A DNA stretch of 64,000 bases from Frateuria edaphi (GCF_021117405.1 NZ_CP088251.1:1054001-1118000), one strand, 5' to 3'. Numbered from the stretch's first letter, positions 29,043 through 39,121 are shown. The notes: generated from the sequence alone by a model not told the origin. Program-made: numbers and translations.

Positions 29043-29236
29043 AACCCGCCAGGGGATCAGGCGCCTGCCTGCCTCCTGTGCTCCCAATCACACCGCTGCG
29101 TGAACGTTTCGAAACGCCGGGGTCTACTTAACGTCAATCGAACATCCAGGCCAGGGCCCTTTGCTAACGTCGGATCCCTCGCCATACCGCCGCGGCGGCC
29201 ATGGCCAAGCCCCGACCTGCAAAGGGATTTTCCCGC

Positions 29237-29863
29237 ATGCCCTTCCAGCGCCTGATCGCAACCGCCGCCTTGTTTGCCGCGTTGCTTGCGATCGCGCCTG
29301 CGCATGCCGTCGAACGCACCGTCCCGACGCCCGCTGTCGCGCCGCTGCTGGCTCCGTTGCCGCTTGCCAACCTGGCGCCGGCGCTGGCCAACGCTACGCT
29401 GCCAGCCGATCCTTCCGCGCTGGTAGCGGCGTCGACGACGGATGAGGGTCCGGCCGACGAGGCTTCCCGCCTGCGCCAGGCGCTGGTCGCGCTGGCGATG
29501 CAGCTTCGCGACATCCGCTACGTCCGTGGCGGTCACTCGCCGAGCACCGGGTTCGATTGCAGCGGCTTCGTCCGCTACGTGTTCGCGCACGCGATCGGCC
29601 TGCGCCTGCCGGCCAATTCGGCCCGGCAGTTCCTGGCCGGCGCCAAGGTCAAGCGCGGCGACATGCAGCCCGGCGACCTGGTCTTCTTCCACACCCGCGG
29701 CAAGAAGCGCATCTCGCACGTGGGCATCTACCTGGACAACGGACGTTTCATCCACTCGCCCTCGGCGGGCAAGTCGGTGGAGGTTTCCAGCCTTGATGAG
29801 GCTTACTGGTCCAAGCGGTTCGCTGGCGCGCGCCGTCCCGAAGGCATCGCGCAGAACGGTTGA
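29237..29863 (+). CDS. Exported NlpC/P60 (C40) peptidoglycan hydrolase
   Basis: 208 residues. A signal peptide (MPFQRLIATAALFAALLAIA, then PAHA) precedes an Ala/Pro-rich linker and the catalytic domain from about residue 90. The triad is Cys108 in GFDCSGFVRYVF, His161 in ISHVGIYLDNG and His173 in RFIHSPSAG. Such enzymes cut D-Glu-meso-DAP bonds in wall peptides. An in-frame ATG at 29201 would place 12 polar residues before the signal, so 29237 is preferred. A strong terminator follows; it is monocistronic. Confidence 0.92.
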   Translation: MPFQRLIATAALFAALLAIAPAHAVERTVPTPAVAPLLAPLPLANLAPALANATLPADPSALVAASTTDEGPADEASRLRQALVALAMQLRDIRYVRGGHSPSTGFDCSGFVRYVFAHAIGLRLPANSARQFLAGAKVKRGDMQPGDLVFFHTRGKKRISHVGIYLDNGRFIHSPSAGKSVEVSSLDEAYWSKRFAGARRPEGIAQNG

Positions 29864-29894
29864 AGGGGAAACACCACGGGGGTTTCCGCAGTCG

Positions 29895-29918
29895 GGCCGC
29901 CAACAGGCGGCCTTTTTT
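29895..29918 (+). terminator. Intrinsic terminator after the NlpC/P60 gene
   Basis: GGCCGCC (29895-29901) pairs with GGCGGCC (29906-29912) around AACA, followed by TTTTTT. It lies 31 bases after the stop codon. Confidence 0.9.
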
Positions 29919-29958
29919 CATGGCTAGGCCCAGATCCCGGCGCATCCTTCCATTCCGG

Positions 29959-30041
29959 CCTGCGGCCTGCAGCGCGAGCGTCCGGGTTTGGTGGCGCACC
30001 GATCCTTTCATTCCCGTTCCTGGGTGAGCGCAGGCCGCAGG
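29959..30041. repeat. Long-range 12-bp perfect inverted repeat
   Basis: CCTGCGGCCTGC (29959-29970) and GCAGGCCGCAGG (30030-30041) are exact complements separated by 59 bases, in the gap between the NlpC/P60 terminator and the rhomboid gene. The arms do not match families A-C. Confidence 0.6.
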
Positions 30042-30129
30042 GCGGCATCGAAGCGCCCCAGGTGCCCGACGGTCTTGCCTTGCGCAATCGTGTTTGCGCT
30101 ACCCTCGCGAGGTTCTCACCGGATCGACC

Positions 30130-30780
30130 ATGCCTTTCCAACTCCCGCCCGTCACCCGCAATCTGCTCATCGCCAACGTCGCCGTCTACCTGCTGCAAAT
30201 GCTGCTGGGGGACGTGCTCGTCATGCACTTCGCGCTGTGGCCGTGGGGTCCGGATCATTTCCTGCCGACGCCCGAGGGCATGGTCGCGATCGGTTTCCGG
30301 CCGTGGCAGCTGGTGAGCTACGCGTTCATGCACGGTGGCCTGGAGCACATCGCCTTCAACATGCTCGCGCTGTACATGTTCGGCGGGCCCATCGAGCGGT
30401 TGTTCGGCGGTCGCGAGTTCCTGCTCTACTACTTCGTGTGCCTGATCGTCGCGGCGCTGGCGCAGCTGATGGTCGTCCAATGGTTCACCCATGGCTTTTA
30501 TCCGACGCTGGGTGCATCGGGCGCCATCTTCGGCCTGCTGCTGGCGTTCGGCATGATGTATCCGCACGAGAAGATGATGTTGATCTTCCTGCCCGTGCCG
30601 ATGCCGGCCTGGCTGTTCGTGACCGGCTACGCCGTGATCGAGCTGTTCCTGGGCGTGACCGGCACGCAGGCAGGCGTGGCCCATTTCGCCCATCTCGGTG
30701 GCATGCTTGGCGGCTACATACTGATCGAGTACTGGCGCGGGCGGCTGCCGATCAAACCCCGGCGCCGGTTGATGCGTTGA
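30130..30780 (+). CDS. Rhomboid family intramembrane serine protease
   Basis: 216 residues with six membrane helices. The catalytic Ser is Ser130 in LGASGAIFGLLLAFG and the catalytic His is His188 in AHFAHLGGMLGGYILIEYW; the oxyanion-side HGGLEHIAFNMLALYMFGGP (His and Asn) is present at residues 68-87. Rhomboids cut substrate helices within the membrane; the substrate is unknown. ATG 30130 is chosen over 30094 because the family begins near the first helix. The permease gene starts 25 bases downstream on the same strand. Confidence 0.95.
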   Translation: MPFQLPPVTRNLLIANVAVYLLQMLLGDVLVMHFALWPWGPDHFLPTPEGMVAIGFRPWQLVSYAFMHGGLEHIAFNMLALYMFGGPIERLFGGREFLLYYFVCLIVAALAQLMVVQWFTHGFYPTLGASGAIFGLLLAFGMMYPHEKMMLIFLPVPMPAWLFVTGYAVIELFLGVTGTQAGVAHFAHLGGMLGGYILIEYWRGRLPIKPRRRLMR

Positions 30781-30805
30781 CCTTCCTTTTCCTGACGGGC
30801 CCCAC

Positions 30806-32167
30806 ATGAGCGAACATCTGCAGCGGCAGCTCACGCCGCGCCACATCACCTTCATGGCCCTTGGCATGTGCATCGGCGCGGGCCTGTTCCTGGGCTCGGC
30901 CAGCACCATCAAGCTGGCCGGGCCGTCGGTGCTGATCGCCTATCTGTTCGGCGGCGCGATGATCTTCGTGATCATGCGAGCGCTGGGCGAGATGGCCGCG
31001 CACGAGCCGATCGCCGGTTCCTTCAGCGCCTACGCGCACAAGTATCTGGGACCTTACGCCGGGTACCTGACCGGCTGGAACTACTGGGTGCTGATGATGG
31101 GCGTGGGCATCGCCGAGAGCACGGCGGTGGGCATCTACATGAAGGACTGGTTCCCCGAATTGCCGCAATGGATCTGGGCGTTCGCTTCCGTGGTGATGAT
31201 CGGCGGCCTGAACCTGATGGCGGTGAAGGTCTATGGCGAGATGGAATTCTGGTTCGCCTTGATCAAGGTACTCACCGTGGTGCTGATGATCCTGGGCGGA
31301 TTCGGGATCATCTGGCTGGGTTGGGGCAACGGCGGGCAGCCGGTGGGCATTTCCAACCTGTGGACCCACGGCGGCTGGTTCCCCAACGGCTTCACCGGCA
31401 TGGTGCTGGCGCTGCCGGTACTGGTGTTCTCCTTCGGCGGCATCGAGACGATCGGCATGGCCGCCGCCGAGGCCGCGCATCCGGAGCGCACGATCCCGAA
31501 GGCAGTGAACTCCGTGATCTGGCGCATCCTGATCTTCTACATCGGCTCGCTGTTCGTGATCATGGCGATCTACCCGTGGAACGAGCTGGGTACGCAGGGC
31601 AGCCCGTTCGTCACCACGTTCGCCAAGCTGGGGATTCCACAGGCGGCGGGGTTGATCAATTTCGTGGTGATCACCGCCGCGCTGTCGAGCTTCAACTCGA
31701 CCACCTTCAGCGGCAGCCGCATGCTGCACAGCCTGGCGACCAAAGGCCAGGCGCCGGCCGCGATGGGGAACCTGAGCGCGAGCGGCGTGCCGGTTCGCGG
31801 GGTGCTGGTGACGATCTTCTTCCTGCTGCTTGGCGTGGTGATGAACTACCTGGTGCCCGAGCGCATCTTCGGCATGATCATGTCGATCCTGGCGTTCAAC
31901 ACCGTATGGACCTGGGGCACGGTGCTGGTGGCGCATTGGCGTTTCCATCGCCGCCAGCCCGAACCGCTGCCGTTCCGGCTTCGCCTGTGGCCGTTCTCCA
32001 GCCTGTTGGCGCTGGCCTTCCTGGCGTTCGTGCTGGTGATGCTCGGCTACAGCCCCGATACGCGCGTGGCGCTCTACGTCGGCGCGGGCTGGGTGGCCTT
32101 GCTGACCCTGGCGTACTGGGGTTTCGGCATAGGCCGGCGCATGCGCTCGGCGCTCGTGACGGTCTGA
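30806..32167 (+). CDS. Amino-acid permease (APC superfamily)
   Basis: 453 residues with 12 predicted helices. The first helix carries the unwound substrate-binding motif ALGMCIGAGLFLGSASTIKL, and the family also shows RALGEMAAHEPIAGSFSAYA, GWNYWVLMMGVGIAEST and VFSFGGIETIGMAAAEAAHP with the conserved Glu. It resembles the AAT group (proline, aromatic or basic amino acid / H+ symporters) but substrate cannot be fixed. It is followed by a family B palindrome and the convergent racemase gene; the pairing with an amino-acid racemase may be functional or accidental. Confidence 0.92.
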   Translation: MSEHLQRQLTPRHITFMALGMCIGAGLFLGSASTIKLAGPSVLIAYLFGGAMIFVIMRALGEMAAHEPIAGSFSAYAHKYLGPYAGYLTGWNYWVLMMGVGIAESTAVGIYMKDWFPELPQWIWAFASVVMIGGLNLMAVKVYGEMEFWFALIKVLTVVLMILGGFGIIWLGWGNGGQPVGISNLWTHGGWFPNGFTGMVLALPVLVFSFGGIETIGMAAAEAAHPERTIPKAVNSVIWRILIFYIGSLFVIMAIYPWNELGTQGSPFVTTFAKLGIPQAAGLINFVVITAALSSFNSTTFSGSRMLHSLATKGQAPAAMGNLSASGVPVRGVLVTIFFLLLGVVMNYLVPERIFGMIMSILAFNTVWTWGTVLVAHWRFHRRQPEPLPFRLRLWPFSSLLALAFLAFVLVMLGYSPDTRVALYVGAGWVALLTLAYWGFGIGRRMRSALVTV

Positions 32168-32184
32168 CACAAACCCGTGATCCA

Positions 32185-32244
32185 GGGCAGGCTTCAGCCC
32201 ACCAACAAGCTTGCGAAAATGGAAGGTGGGCTGAGCCCACCTAC
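32185..32244. repeat. Family B dispersed palindrome
   Basis: Left arm GGCTTCAGCCCACC (about 32190-32203) and right arm GGTGGGCTGAGCCCACCTAC (32225-32244) are each self-complementary and complementary to each other. It fills the convergent gap between the permease and the racemase, ending 3 bases before the racemase stop codon. Related copies are at 39167, 45416, 50776 and 58840. Confidence 0.85.
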
Positions 32245-32247
32245 GGA

Positions 32248-32940
32248 TCAGCCGAGCGCGAACTCCACCGCCGCGGCCGCATGCAGCGCCGCGGTGTCGA
32301 ACACCGGAACGCCCGCGTCGGCGTTGCCCAGCAGCAGGCCCAGCTCGGTGCAGCCGAGGATCGCGCCCTGCGCGCCGGCGCGGACGCCGTCCGCAACGAG
32401 TTGCAGCAGGTATGCCCGTGCCTGCGGGCGGAACTGGCCGGCGCAGAGTTCTTCGTAGATCACCCGGTGTAGCTCGGCCCGTTCCGCGGGTCCGGGCACC
32501 AGGCAACGCACGCCGTGGTCGCGCTGCATGCGTTCGCGGAAGAACGGCTGTTCCATGGTGAAGGCGGTGCCGAGCAGCAGCACGGTATCCAGCCCCTGTG
32601 CGCGGATCGCGCGGCCGGTGGCGTCCACGATGTGCAGCAGCGGCAGCGGCGTGGCCGCCGCCACCACGTCGGCCACGATATGCATGGTGTTGGCTCCGAT
32701 CAGGAGGCAATCGGCGCCACCGGCTTGCAGGCGGCGCGCGGACTCGGCCAGCAGCGCGCCGGCGCCGTCCCAGTCGCCGGCGCGCTGGCAGGTGGCGATG
32801 ACGGAAAAGTCCAGGCTGTCCAGCAGCAGGCGCGCGGAATGAAGCGGACCCAGGCGGTCGCGTACGCCGCGGTTGATCAGGCGGTAGTACTCGACGGTCG
32901 ATTCCCAGCTCATGCCGCCGATCAGGCCGATGGTGCGCAT
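32248..32940 (-). CDS. Aspartate/glutamate racemase family protein (YgeA-like)
   Basis: 230 residues opening MRTIGLIGGMSWESTVEYYR, the signature of this group. The two catalytic positions are Thr in LLIGANTMHIVADVV and Cys in GAILGCTELGLLL. The Thr/Cys pair (instead of Cys/Cys) is the arrangement described for the E. coli L-aspartate/glutamate-specific racemase YgeA, so an enzyme acting on L-Asp/L-Glu is expected. GGAGGA precedes the ATG at 32940 by a normal spacing. Confidence 0.9.
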   Translation of the reverse strand: MRTIGLIGGMSWESTVEYYRLINRGVRDRLGPLHSARLLLDSLDFSVIATCQRAGDWDGAGALLAESARRLQAGGADCLLIGANTMHIVADVVAAATPLPLLHIVDATGRAIRAQGLDTVLLLGTAFTMEQPFFRERMQRDHGVRCLVPGPAERAELHRVIYEELCAGQFRPQARAYLLQLVADGVRAGAQGAILGCTELGLLLGNADAGVPVFDTAALHAAAAVEFALG

Positions 32941-33002
32941 GCGGTCTTCCTCCGGATGGAGCGGGCAGTGTACGTGCGCGGCGCCCAACGACGCCGCCTA
33001 CC

Positions 33003-33053
33003 TGCAGGAGCGCACCGGGATGGATGGCGGTCACGCACGGGTGCGCTCCTACA
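33003..33053. repeat. Family A palindrome, GCAC variant
   Basis: TGCAGGAGCGCACCGG (33003-33018) faces CACGGGTGCGCTCCTACA (to 33053). The outer TGCAGGAGCGC / GCGCTCCTACA matches family A, while the inner sequence differs. It sits between the divergent-end racemase start and the rapA stop codon (33073). Confidence 0.75.
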
Positions 33054-33072
33054 GGATGTCCCGCCGAACGGA

Positions 33073-35913
33073 TCAGCGCAGGGCGAGGAAGTCCGGGCTG
33101 GCGACGAAGCGGACGGCGTCCAGGCGCAGGCGCGATTGTGGCAGCGCGCCGAGCAGGGCCTGGCGTTCGGCGGCAAGGGTGGCGATTTCCGCCGGATTGA
33201 TCGACGGGTTGACCTCCCGCAGTGCGCGCAGGCGGGCCAGCTCGGCATCCAGTTCGGCGGTTGCCTGGGCGACGGCTTCGGCGATGTGCTCCTGCGCCCG
33301 CTGGCCGGCGATGGCCTCGGCTTTCTCGAGCATCGGCGGCACGAGCTTGGCGAGGAACTTGCGGTAGCGCGGCACCTCGATGTTGCGGTCGGCCGCCTTG
33401 CGCACGGCCGCTTCGCTGGGTTCGAAACCGGCGCGCTCGGCCAGTCGCGTGTCGATCGTGACCACCAGCGGCAACGCGGGCAGGAAGCGCTCGGCGTCCA
33501 GCGCCCGGTCGGCCACGCATTCGAGCAGGAACACGGCCTGGAGCAGCGCGCTGCGCGGTGGCAGCGCGTCGTCGACCATGAACGCGGCGTTGCCCTGTTC
33601 GCCCGAAAGCGCGAGGTCCAGCGCGCCCTGCACCAGCGGATGGTCGAAGCGCAGCAGCGGAAGCTCCTCGCGCGCCAGCGCCACGTCGCGGGCGAAGGTC
33701 GCCGACACCGGACCTTCGGCAAAGCCGGGCAGCGCGTCAGTGGAAAGGTATTGCGGGTCGAGCAGCAGCACGTTGCCGCCCAATTCCTCGGCGTGGATGC
33801 CGAAGGCCTCCAGCAGGCGTTGCACGTAGGCGTCGCGCGAGGGGTCGACATCCTCGCGGCGGAAGGCCTGGCCCAGTTCGTCGGCATGCGGGTCGCGGCT
33901 CGCGGCCAGTTCCAGCAGATGGTCGCGGCCGGCGCGGATCAGCGCGGCCAGTTCCTCGTGCGTGGCGCGGGTGTCGGCGATCAGCGCATCCAGTTCCTGG
34001 TCGCGGCTGTCGGCGTTGCGCGCATGTTCGGCGGCCAGTTGCACCAGCGGCTCGCCGTAGCGGCGCAGCAGCTCGCGCCCGTCGGCGGGGCTGGAACGGA
34101 ACGCATCGATGCCCTCGTCGTACCAGCGCGCGAGTACGTGTTGCGCACTGTCCTGGACGGCGAGGATGTGGATGGCGATGTCGTGGACCTGGCCGATGCG
34201 GTCCAGGCGGCCGATGCGCTGTTCGAGCAGGTCCGGATCCAGCGGCAGGTCCCACAGGATCAACCGGTGCGCGAACTGGAAGTTGCGTCCTTCCGAACCG
34301 ATCTCCGAACAGAGCAGCAGGCGCGCGCCATCGGGCTGCGCGAAGTAGGCGGCGTTGCGGTCGCGCTGCACGATGCCCAGGCCTTCATGGAAGCGCGCGA
34401 TGCCCGCGCCGGTGCGGGTACGCAGCGCTTCCTCCAGCGCCAGGACCTTGGCCTGGCTGCGGCAGATCAGCAGGAACTTGTCCTGCGGGTGTGCGTCGAG
34501 GAGGGTTACCAGCGCCTCCAGGCGGGGGTCGTTCGCGTATTCCAGTTCGAGCGCCGGCGCCGGCTGCTGGATGTCGGCGTGGAATTCGGCCAGCAGCACC
34601 TGGCGGGCGTTCTCGTCCAGCGCGTCGGCATCGATCAGTTGCCACTCGGGCACGCGGCGCGGGAAGCCGCCGATGCCGGCGCGGCGATTGCGGAACATCG
34701 CGCGGCCGGTGCCATGGCGGTCGATCAATGCGTCGAGCAGGTCGCGCGCGGAAGCCGGCGTGCCGGTGCCATCCAGCTGCGCGAGCAGGCCCGCGTCGCC
34801 GGCGAAGATCTCGCGCAGTGCGTCGCGCTGGGCGTCGTCGAGCGGCTCGCCGGATTGCAGTCGGTCTGCAATCGGCGAGAGCGCCTGGAAGCGCTCGGCT
34901 TCGGCCAGATAGACGTCCAGATCGTGGTAGCGCTGCGGATCGAGCAGACGCAGGCGGGCGAAGTGGCCACTGCGGCCGAGCTGCTCGGGCGTGGCGGTAA
35001 GCAGGATCACGCCAGGCGTCTTTGCCGCCAGCTGTTCGACCAGCGTGTAGCGCGGGCTGGCCGCATCGGGCGTCCAGGCCAGGTGGTGCGCTTCGTCGAC
35101 GATCAGCAGGTCCCACTCCGCTTCCACCAGCTCTCTCGCGCGCTTGGGGTTTTCCTCCAGGAAGCGGAAGTCGGCGATGACCAGTTGCTCGTCCTCGAAC
35201 GGATTGCGCCCGTCGCCGGACTGCTCCAGCGCCTCGCAGCGTTCCTCGTCATAGATCGCGAAGCTCAGGTTGAAGCGGCGCAACAGCTCGACGAACCACT
35301 GGTACACGAGCGTGTCCGGCAGCAACACCAGCACGCGCGAGGCGCGGCCGGTGGCGAGCTGGCGGGCGAGGATCATGCCCGCCTCGATGGTTTTTCCCAG
35401 ACCCACTTCATCGGCCAGCAGGACGCGAGGCGGGCGGCGCGAAGCGGCGATGCCGGCAACGCGCAGCTGGTGAGGCACCAGGCCGATGCGTGATGCTTCC
35501 AGGCCCCAGGTCGGCGAGCGGCGCGCCTGGGCGCGGCGGCGCAGGCCCTCGAGGCGCAGGTCGAATTGCGCCACGGTATCCGTGCGTCCGCCGACCAGGC
35601 GATCGTCGGCCTGGCTCACGCTCTGCTCGTCATCGAGCTGGCCTTCGTGCAGCTCGCGGCCCTCGCCGCGGTAGATCAGGAGGTCTTCCTTGATCTCCAC
35701 CCGCTCGACCAGGAAGGCCAGGCCCTTGCCAGCCACGCGCTGGCCGGGGCGGAATTCGGCGCGTACCAGCGGCGCGGAGTCGGCCGCGTAGGGGCGCAGC
35801 ACGCCGGCCTTGGCGAAGAGCACCTGCACGCCGCGGCCCTCCACCCGCAGGACGGTGCCCAGGCCCAGTTCGGGTTCGGCGGTGGAGATCCAGCGTTGAC
35901 CAGGTACGAACAT
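33073..35913 (-). CDS. rapA: RNA polymerase-associated SWI2/SNF2 helicase RapA
   Basis: 946 residues (E. coli RapA is 968). The N-terminal Tudor-like domains (FVPGQRWISTAEPELGLGTV) are followed by a SNF2 core: Walker A in VLLADEVGLGKTIEAGMILA, the DEAH box in LLIVDEAHHLAW, TATPEQLGRSGHFARL and, in the second RecA lobe, LLLCSEIGSEGRNFQF and LEQRIGRLDRIGQ. The C-terminal RapA-specific domain follows from about residue 650. RapA binds core polymerase and helps recycle it from stalled post-termination complexes. It is monocistronic, flanked by two family A palindromes. Confidence 0.95.
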   Translation of the reverse strand: MFVPGQRWISTAEPELGLGTVLRVEGRGVQVLFAKAGVLRPYAADSAPLVRAEFRPGQRVAGKGLAFLVERVEIKEDLLIYRGEGRELHEGQLDDEQSVSQADDRLVGGRTDTVAQFDLRLEGLRRRAQARRSPTWGLEASRIGLVPHQLRVAGIAASRRPPRVLLADEVGLGKTIEAGMILARQLATGRASRVLVLLPDTLVYQWFVELLRRFNLSFAIYDEERCEALEQSGDGRNPFEDEQLVIADFRFLEENPKRARELVEAEWDLLIVDEAHHLAWTPDAASPRYTLVEQLAAKTPGVILLTATPEQLGRSGHFARLRLLDPQRYHDLDVYLAEAERFQALSPIADRLQSGEPLDDAQRDALREIFAGDAGLLAQLDGTGTPASARDLLDALIDRHGTGRAMFRNRRAGIGGFPRRVPEWQLIDADALDENARQVLLAEFHADIQQPAPALELEYANDPRLEALVTLLDAHPQDKFLLICRSQAKVLALEEALRTRTGAGIARFHEGLGIVQRDRNAAYFAQPDGARLLLCSEIGSEGRNFQFAHRLILWDLPLDPDLLEQRIGRLDRIGQVHDIAIHILAVQDSAQHVLARWYDEGIDAFRSSPADGRELLRRYGEPLVQLAAEHARNADSRDQELDALIADTRATHEELAALIRAGRDHLLELAASRDPHADELGQAFRREDVDPSRDAYVQRLLEAFGIHAEELGGNVLLLDPQYLSTDALPGFAEGPVSATFARDVALAREELPLLRFDHPLVQGALDLALSGEQGNAAFMVDDALPPRSALLQAVFLLECVADRALDAERFLPALPLVVTIDTRLAERAGFEPSEAAVRKAADRNIEVPRYRKFLAKLVPPMLEKAEAIAGQRAQEHIAEAVAQATAELDAELARLRALREVNPSINPAEIATLAAERQALLGALPQSRLRLDAVRFVASPDFLALR

Positions 35914-35988
35914 CGTGCTGCCGGGTTGCAGAAGGGGCGCCGATTATCCGCTCCCCGCCGTGTAGAGGGAACCGCCACGCAATTGCTC

Positions 35989-36066
35989 TTGCAGGAGCGC
36001 CCTTCGGCGCGACCACGTTATGGCCAGCAGGGATGCCCGCGGTCGCGCCCAAGGGCGCTCCTGCAA
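35989..36066. repeat. Family A dispersed palindrome, intact copy
   Basis: Arms 35989-36016 (TTGCAGGAGCGCCCTTCGGC...) and 36039-36066 (...CAAGGGCGCTCCTGCAA) pair over 28 bases with few mismatches around a 22-base loop. It lies upstream of rapA and just downstream of the PKHD gene stop (36071). Confidence 0.9.
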
Positions 36067-36070
36067 GGGA

Positions 36071-36748
36071 TCATGTCTCAGACCAGCGGCGCAGCAGGTT
36101 GTGATAGACGCCAGTGAGCTGCAGCAGCGCATCGGCGTCGGCGCCGCTTTGTGTCAGGCGCTGGATCGAGCTGTCCAGTTCGAGCAGCAACTGGCGCTGG
36201 GCATCGTCGCGCACCAGGCTTTGCGCCCACAGGAACGCCGCCACGCGCGCGCCGCGTGTCACCGGCTGCACGCGATGCAGACTGCTGGACGGATAGACGA
36301 TGGCATCGCCCGCGGGAAGCTTGACCTCGTGCTCGCCGTAGAGGTCGTTGATGACGAGCTCGCCACCGTCGTATTCCCCAGGCTCGCTGAGGAAAAGCGT
36401 GCACGAGACGTCCGAACGCAGCTGGCCGCCGTCGGGCAGGGCCATCACCGCACCGTCCACGTGGGAGCCGTAGTGCCCGCCGCCCTCGTAGCGGTTGAAG
36501 CGTGGCGGCAGCACGCGTTGCGGCAATACCGCGGCGTGGAAGAGCGGATGGCGCGCCAGCGCGTCCAGTACCTCGCGACCGAGCTCCCGCCGCAGCGGCG
36601 AGGTTTCCGGCAGCTGCTGGTTGCGCTTGACCTTCGCGCCCTGCGGCCCGACGGTTTCGCGGCCGTCCGTCCAGGTGGCGCCGTCCAGTGCCGCACGCAT
36701 GCGCGCGACCTGCCCGCGATCCAGCACGTTGGGAATGTGCAGCAGCAT
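36071..36748 (-). CDS. PKHD-type Fe(II)/2-oxoglutarate dioxygenase (PiuC/YbiX family)
   Basis: 225 residues. It opens [20 protein letters not shown] and keeps the iron-binding HxD in [18 protein letters not shown], the distal His in [15 protein letters not shown] and the 2-oxoglutarate Arg. Family members sit beside TonB-dependent siderophore receptors, as here: the receptor gene ends 16 bases upstream, and both are read from the same promoter. The biochemical substrate of PiuC/YbiX is still uncertain; a role in iron homeostasis or siderophore handling is the usual inference. Confidence 0.92.
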   Translation of the reverse strand: MLLHIPNVLDRGQVARMRAALDGATWTDGRETVGPQGAKVKRNQQLPETSPLRRELGREVLDALARHPLFHAAVLPQRVLPPRFNRYEGGGHYGSHVDGAVMALPDGGQLRSDVSCTLFLSEPGEYDGGELVINDLYGEHEVKLPAGDAIVYPSSSLHRVQPVTRGARVAAFLWAQSLVRDDAQRQLLLELDSSIQRLTQSGADADALLQLTGVYHNLLRRWSET

Positions 36749-36764
36749 GGCGGTGCCCCTGGTC

Positions 36765-39083
36765 CTAGAACCGGATGTTCGCGGTCAGCATCGCGGCGCG
36801 CGGCGTGCCCGGCGTGTAACGGTAGCCGCTCTTGTTGATGGCCGCGACGTAATGGCGGTCGAACAGGTTGTAGAGGTTCAATTGCAGGTCGACGTGGCGG
36901 TTGACCGGCAGGCTCGCCATGGCGTCGAACACCCAATAGGAGCCCGTGGTCTCGGGCGTGCCGATGGCGCCATCGGTGCCGCGCTTCATCGCGCCCGCAT
37001 AGCGCGCGCCGCCGCCGACGGTGAGGCCGAAGGGCAGGTGACAGGTGGACCACGCGGTGAACGCGCTGCGCGGCGTGTAGGCCAGGTCGCTGGAGCCGTC
37101 GTTGCTGACTGCCGCACCGTCGGTAACCTTGGCGTCCATGGTGGTGAAGCCGGCGCTCACGCCCCAGTCGTCGGTGATCCGGCCGACGATGCCCAGTTCG
37201 ATGCCCTGCACCCGCTTGCGGCCGGTCTGGTAGTACTGCTCGTCGACTGGATCCTGGGTCAGTTCGTTGCGCACCACGGTGCGGTAGATGGCAGCGGTGA
37301 GCAGCAGGCGCTGGTCGAGCAGATCCCACTTGGTGCCAAACTCCGTGGTGCTGGCCCGCTGCGGATCGAGCGTCGGGTTGTCGGCGCTGCGCGCCGAACT
37401 GCTGAACAAGAGCGTGTTGCCGCCGGGCGGCTCCTGCGAGACGGCGAAGTTGGCGTAGATGCTGCCATTGGGTGCGGGCTTGTACAGCACGCCCAGCTTG
37501 CCGTTGGGCAGGGTGTCGACGATGCGCGCGGCGAGGCCCGGGACCGGCGTGCCGGCCGGCAACGTGCCGCATTCGGGGCTGTTGCGCTCACCGCAAAGGG
37601 CGACGCTGTCGAAGCGGGTGGTGTAGCGGTCAAGGCGCGCGCCGGCGGTGACCTGCCAGCGCGGGCCGAACTTCAGCGTGTCGAACACGTAGACCGCGGC
37701 GGTGTCGGTGGTGCCGGTGTTCCATGCGCCGGTTTCGCCGTAGCGCAAACCGCCCACGTGAGGATCGGGGTGATAGAGGTTCGCGGCCGGCCAGGTGCTT
37801 CCGTCCAGCGGCGCGACGTCGATGTCGGAGGCTTTCTCCTCACTGACTTCCAAGCCCGTGCTGAGGTTGTGGATCACTGCGCCCGTGGCGAAGTTCGCGG
37901 TGAGGTTGGCCTGATCGGTCAGGATGCGGTTGGTTTGGCGCTTGAAGGTCGGCAGGCTGCGTGCGATGGCCCAGGTCGACGGATCGGCCAGGTCCGGCGT
38001 GAGCAGGTTGTCCGCGTCGGCGCGGAAGGACGTCAGCAGGTAGTCCTGGTGCGTGCGGCCCCAGCGCGTGGTGTTGCGCAGGGCGACATCGGGGCTGAAC
38101 TCATGTTCGACGATCAGCGTCAGCATGTCCGCGGTGACGCGGTCGTGGTCCTGCGCCGTGCCGTAGAAGTTCTCGCTGTCCACGCGCGGTGCCTGGCCGA
38201 TGTGCGGCCGGGCGGGATCGGGGCTGGTGTAGCCGGGCAGGCCGAGCGTCGGTATGCCGCCGTCGGGCACGTTGTCCTGCTTGATGTGCAACGCATCGAG
38301 GAAGACACGCGTGGGCGTGCCCAGGCCGAACGCCAGCGAGGGTGCCAAGCCCCAGCGGCGATTGCGCACGTGGTCGCGGCCGGGCACGCCGCTGTCCTGG
38401 CCGACGACGTCCAGACGGAACGCACTGTGGTCGCCGATTTGCCGGTTGAGGTCGACGGTGGCGCGCTGCTGCTGGCTGCTGCCGTAGGCCAGCGAGCCGC
38501 TGGCGCGATCGGTGAGGATCGGCTGCCGGGTGACCATGTTGATTGCGCCGGTCGGCGCGGTGCGGCCGTATTCGGTGCCGTCCGGGCCCTTGGTCACTTC
38601 GACCTGTTCGATGTTGAACAGGTCGCGCGAGATCGAGCCCAGGTCACGAACGCCGTCGACGAAGATGCTTCCCGAGGTATCGAAGCCGCGCATGTAGATG
38701 CCGTCGCCGGTGGTGGTGCTGCCGTTCTCGCCGACGTAAAAGGTGCCCACGCCCGGGCTGTTGCGCAGCGCTTCGGTCAAGGTCGTCGCGCCCTGCTGCT
38801 CGAACAGGTCGCGGGTGATGATGCCGATGGTCTGCGGGGTGTCCAGCAGCGGCTGGGTGAACTTGGGCGAGTCCACCATGTCGGCCCGGTAGTCCGCGCC
38901 ACGCGTCGCGTTGACCTCGATGCCGGGGAGACGCTTGGCGTCGCGCACCTGCGGATCGCTGGTGTCACTACCGCCGGCGTGAGCGGGCGCGGCGAAGGCT
39001 AGGCCGGTGAGCAGGCCCGCGGCCATGCCGCGGGTCAGCGCGGAGGGACGGGCGGGATGCTTGCGACTGGTGATGCCTGCCAT
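36765..39083 (-). CDS. TonB-dependent catecholate-siderophore receptor (Fiu/FiuA-like)
   Basis: 772 residues: a signal peptide (about 36 residues, AFAAPAHA), a plug domain ([77 protein letters not shown]) and a 22-strand barrel ending in the outer-membrane signature Phe (MLTANIRF). The plug signature places it with Fiu-type receptors for catecholates or their breakdown products. Two barrel cysteines ([13 protein letters not shown]) probably form a loop disulfide. A candidate Fur box lies 39 bases upstream, and the PKHD gene follows in the operon, so iron limitation should induce it. Confidence 0.95.
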   Translation of the reverse strand: MAGITSRKHPARPSALTRGMAAGLLTGLAFAAPAHAGGSDTSDPQVRDAKRLPGIEVNATRGADYRADMVDSPKFTQPLLDTPQTIGIITRDLFEQQGATTLTEALRNSPGVGTFYVGENGSTTTGDGIYMRGFDTSGSIFVDGVRDLGSISRDLFNIEQVEVTKGPDGTEYGRTAPTGAINMVTRQPILTDRASGSLAYGSSQQQRATVDLNRQIGDHSAFRLDVVGQDSGVPGRDHVRNRRWGLAPSLAFGLGTPTRVFLDALHIKQDNVPDGGIPTLGLPGYTSPDPARPHIGQAPRVDSENFYGTAQDHDRVTADMLTLIVEHEFSPDVALRNTTRWGRTHQDYLLTSFRADADNLLTPDLADPSTWAIARSLPTFKRQTNRILTDQANLTANFATGAVIHNLSTGLEVSEEKASDIDVAPLDGSTWPAANLYHPDPHVGGLRYGETGAWNTGTTDTAAVYVFDTLKFGPRWQVTAGARLDRYTTRFDSVALCGERNSPECGTLPAGTPVPGLAARIVDTLPNGKLGVLYKPAPNGSIYANFAVSQEPPGGNTLLFSSSARSADNPTLDPQRASTTEFGTKWDLLDQRLLLTAAIYRTVVRNELTQDPVDEQYYQTGRKRVQGIELGIVGRITDDWGVSAGFTTMDAKVTDGAAVSNDGSSDLAYTPRSAFTAWSTCHLPFGLTVGGGARYAGAMKRGTDGAIGTPETTGSYWVFDAMASLPVNRHVDLQLNLYNLFDRHYVAAINKSGYRYTPGTPRAAMLTANIRF

Positions 39084-39121
39084 GGGGGTCCTTGTCTGGC
39101 GGATGCGTCAAGTCGCGAAGC

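Noticed and set aside
30752-33520. Minus-strand open frame of 922 residues opposite the permease
   Set aside because: His/Gln/Arg-rich antisense translation without domain features; the plus-strand permease and the minus-strand racemase in another frame explain the region.
32515-35493. Plus-strand open frame of 992 residues opposite rapA
   Set aside because: Antisense shadow of RapA and the racemase in GC-rich DNA. The translation has no family features, while the minus-strand product has all SNF2 motifs.
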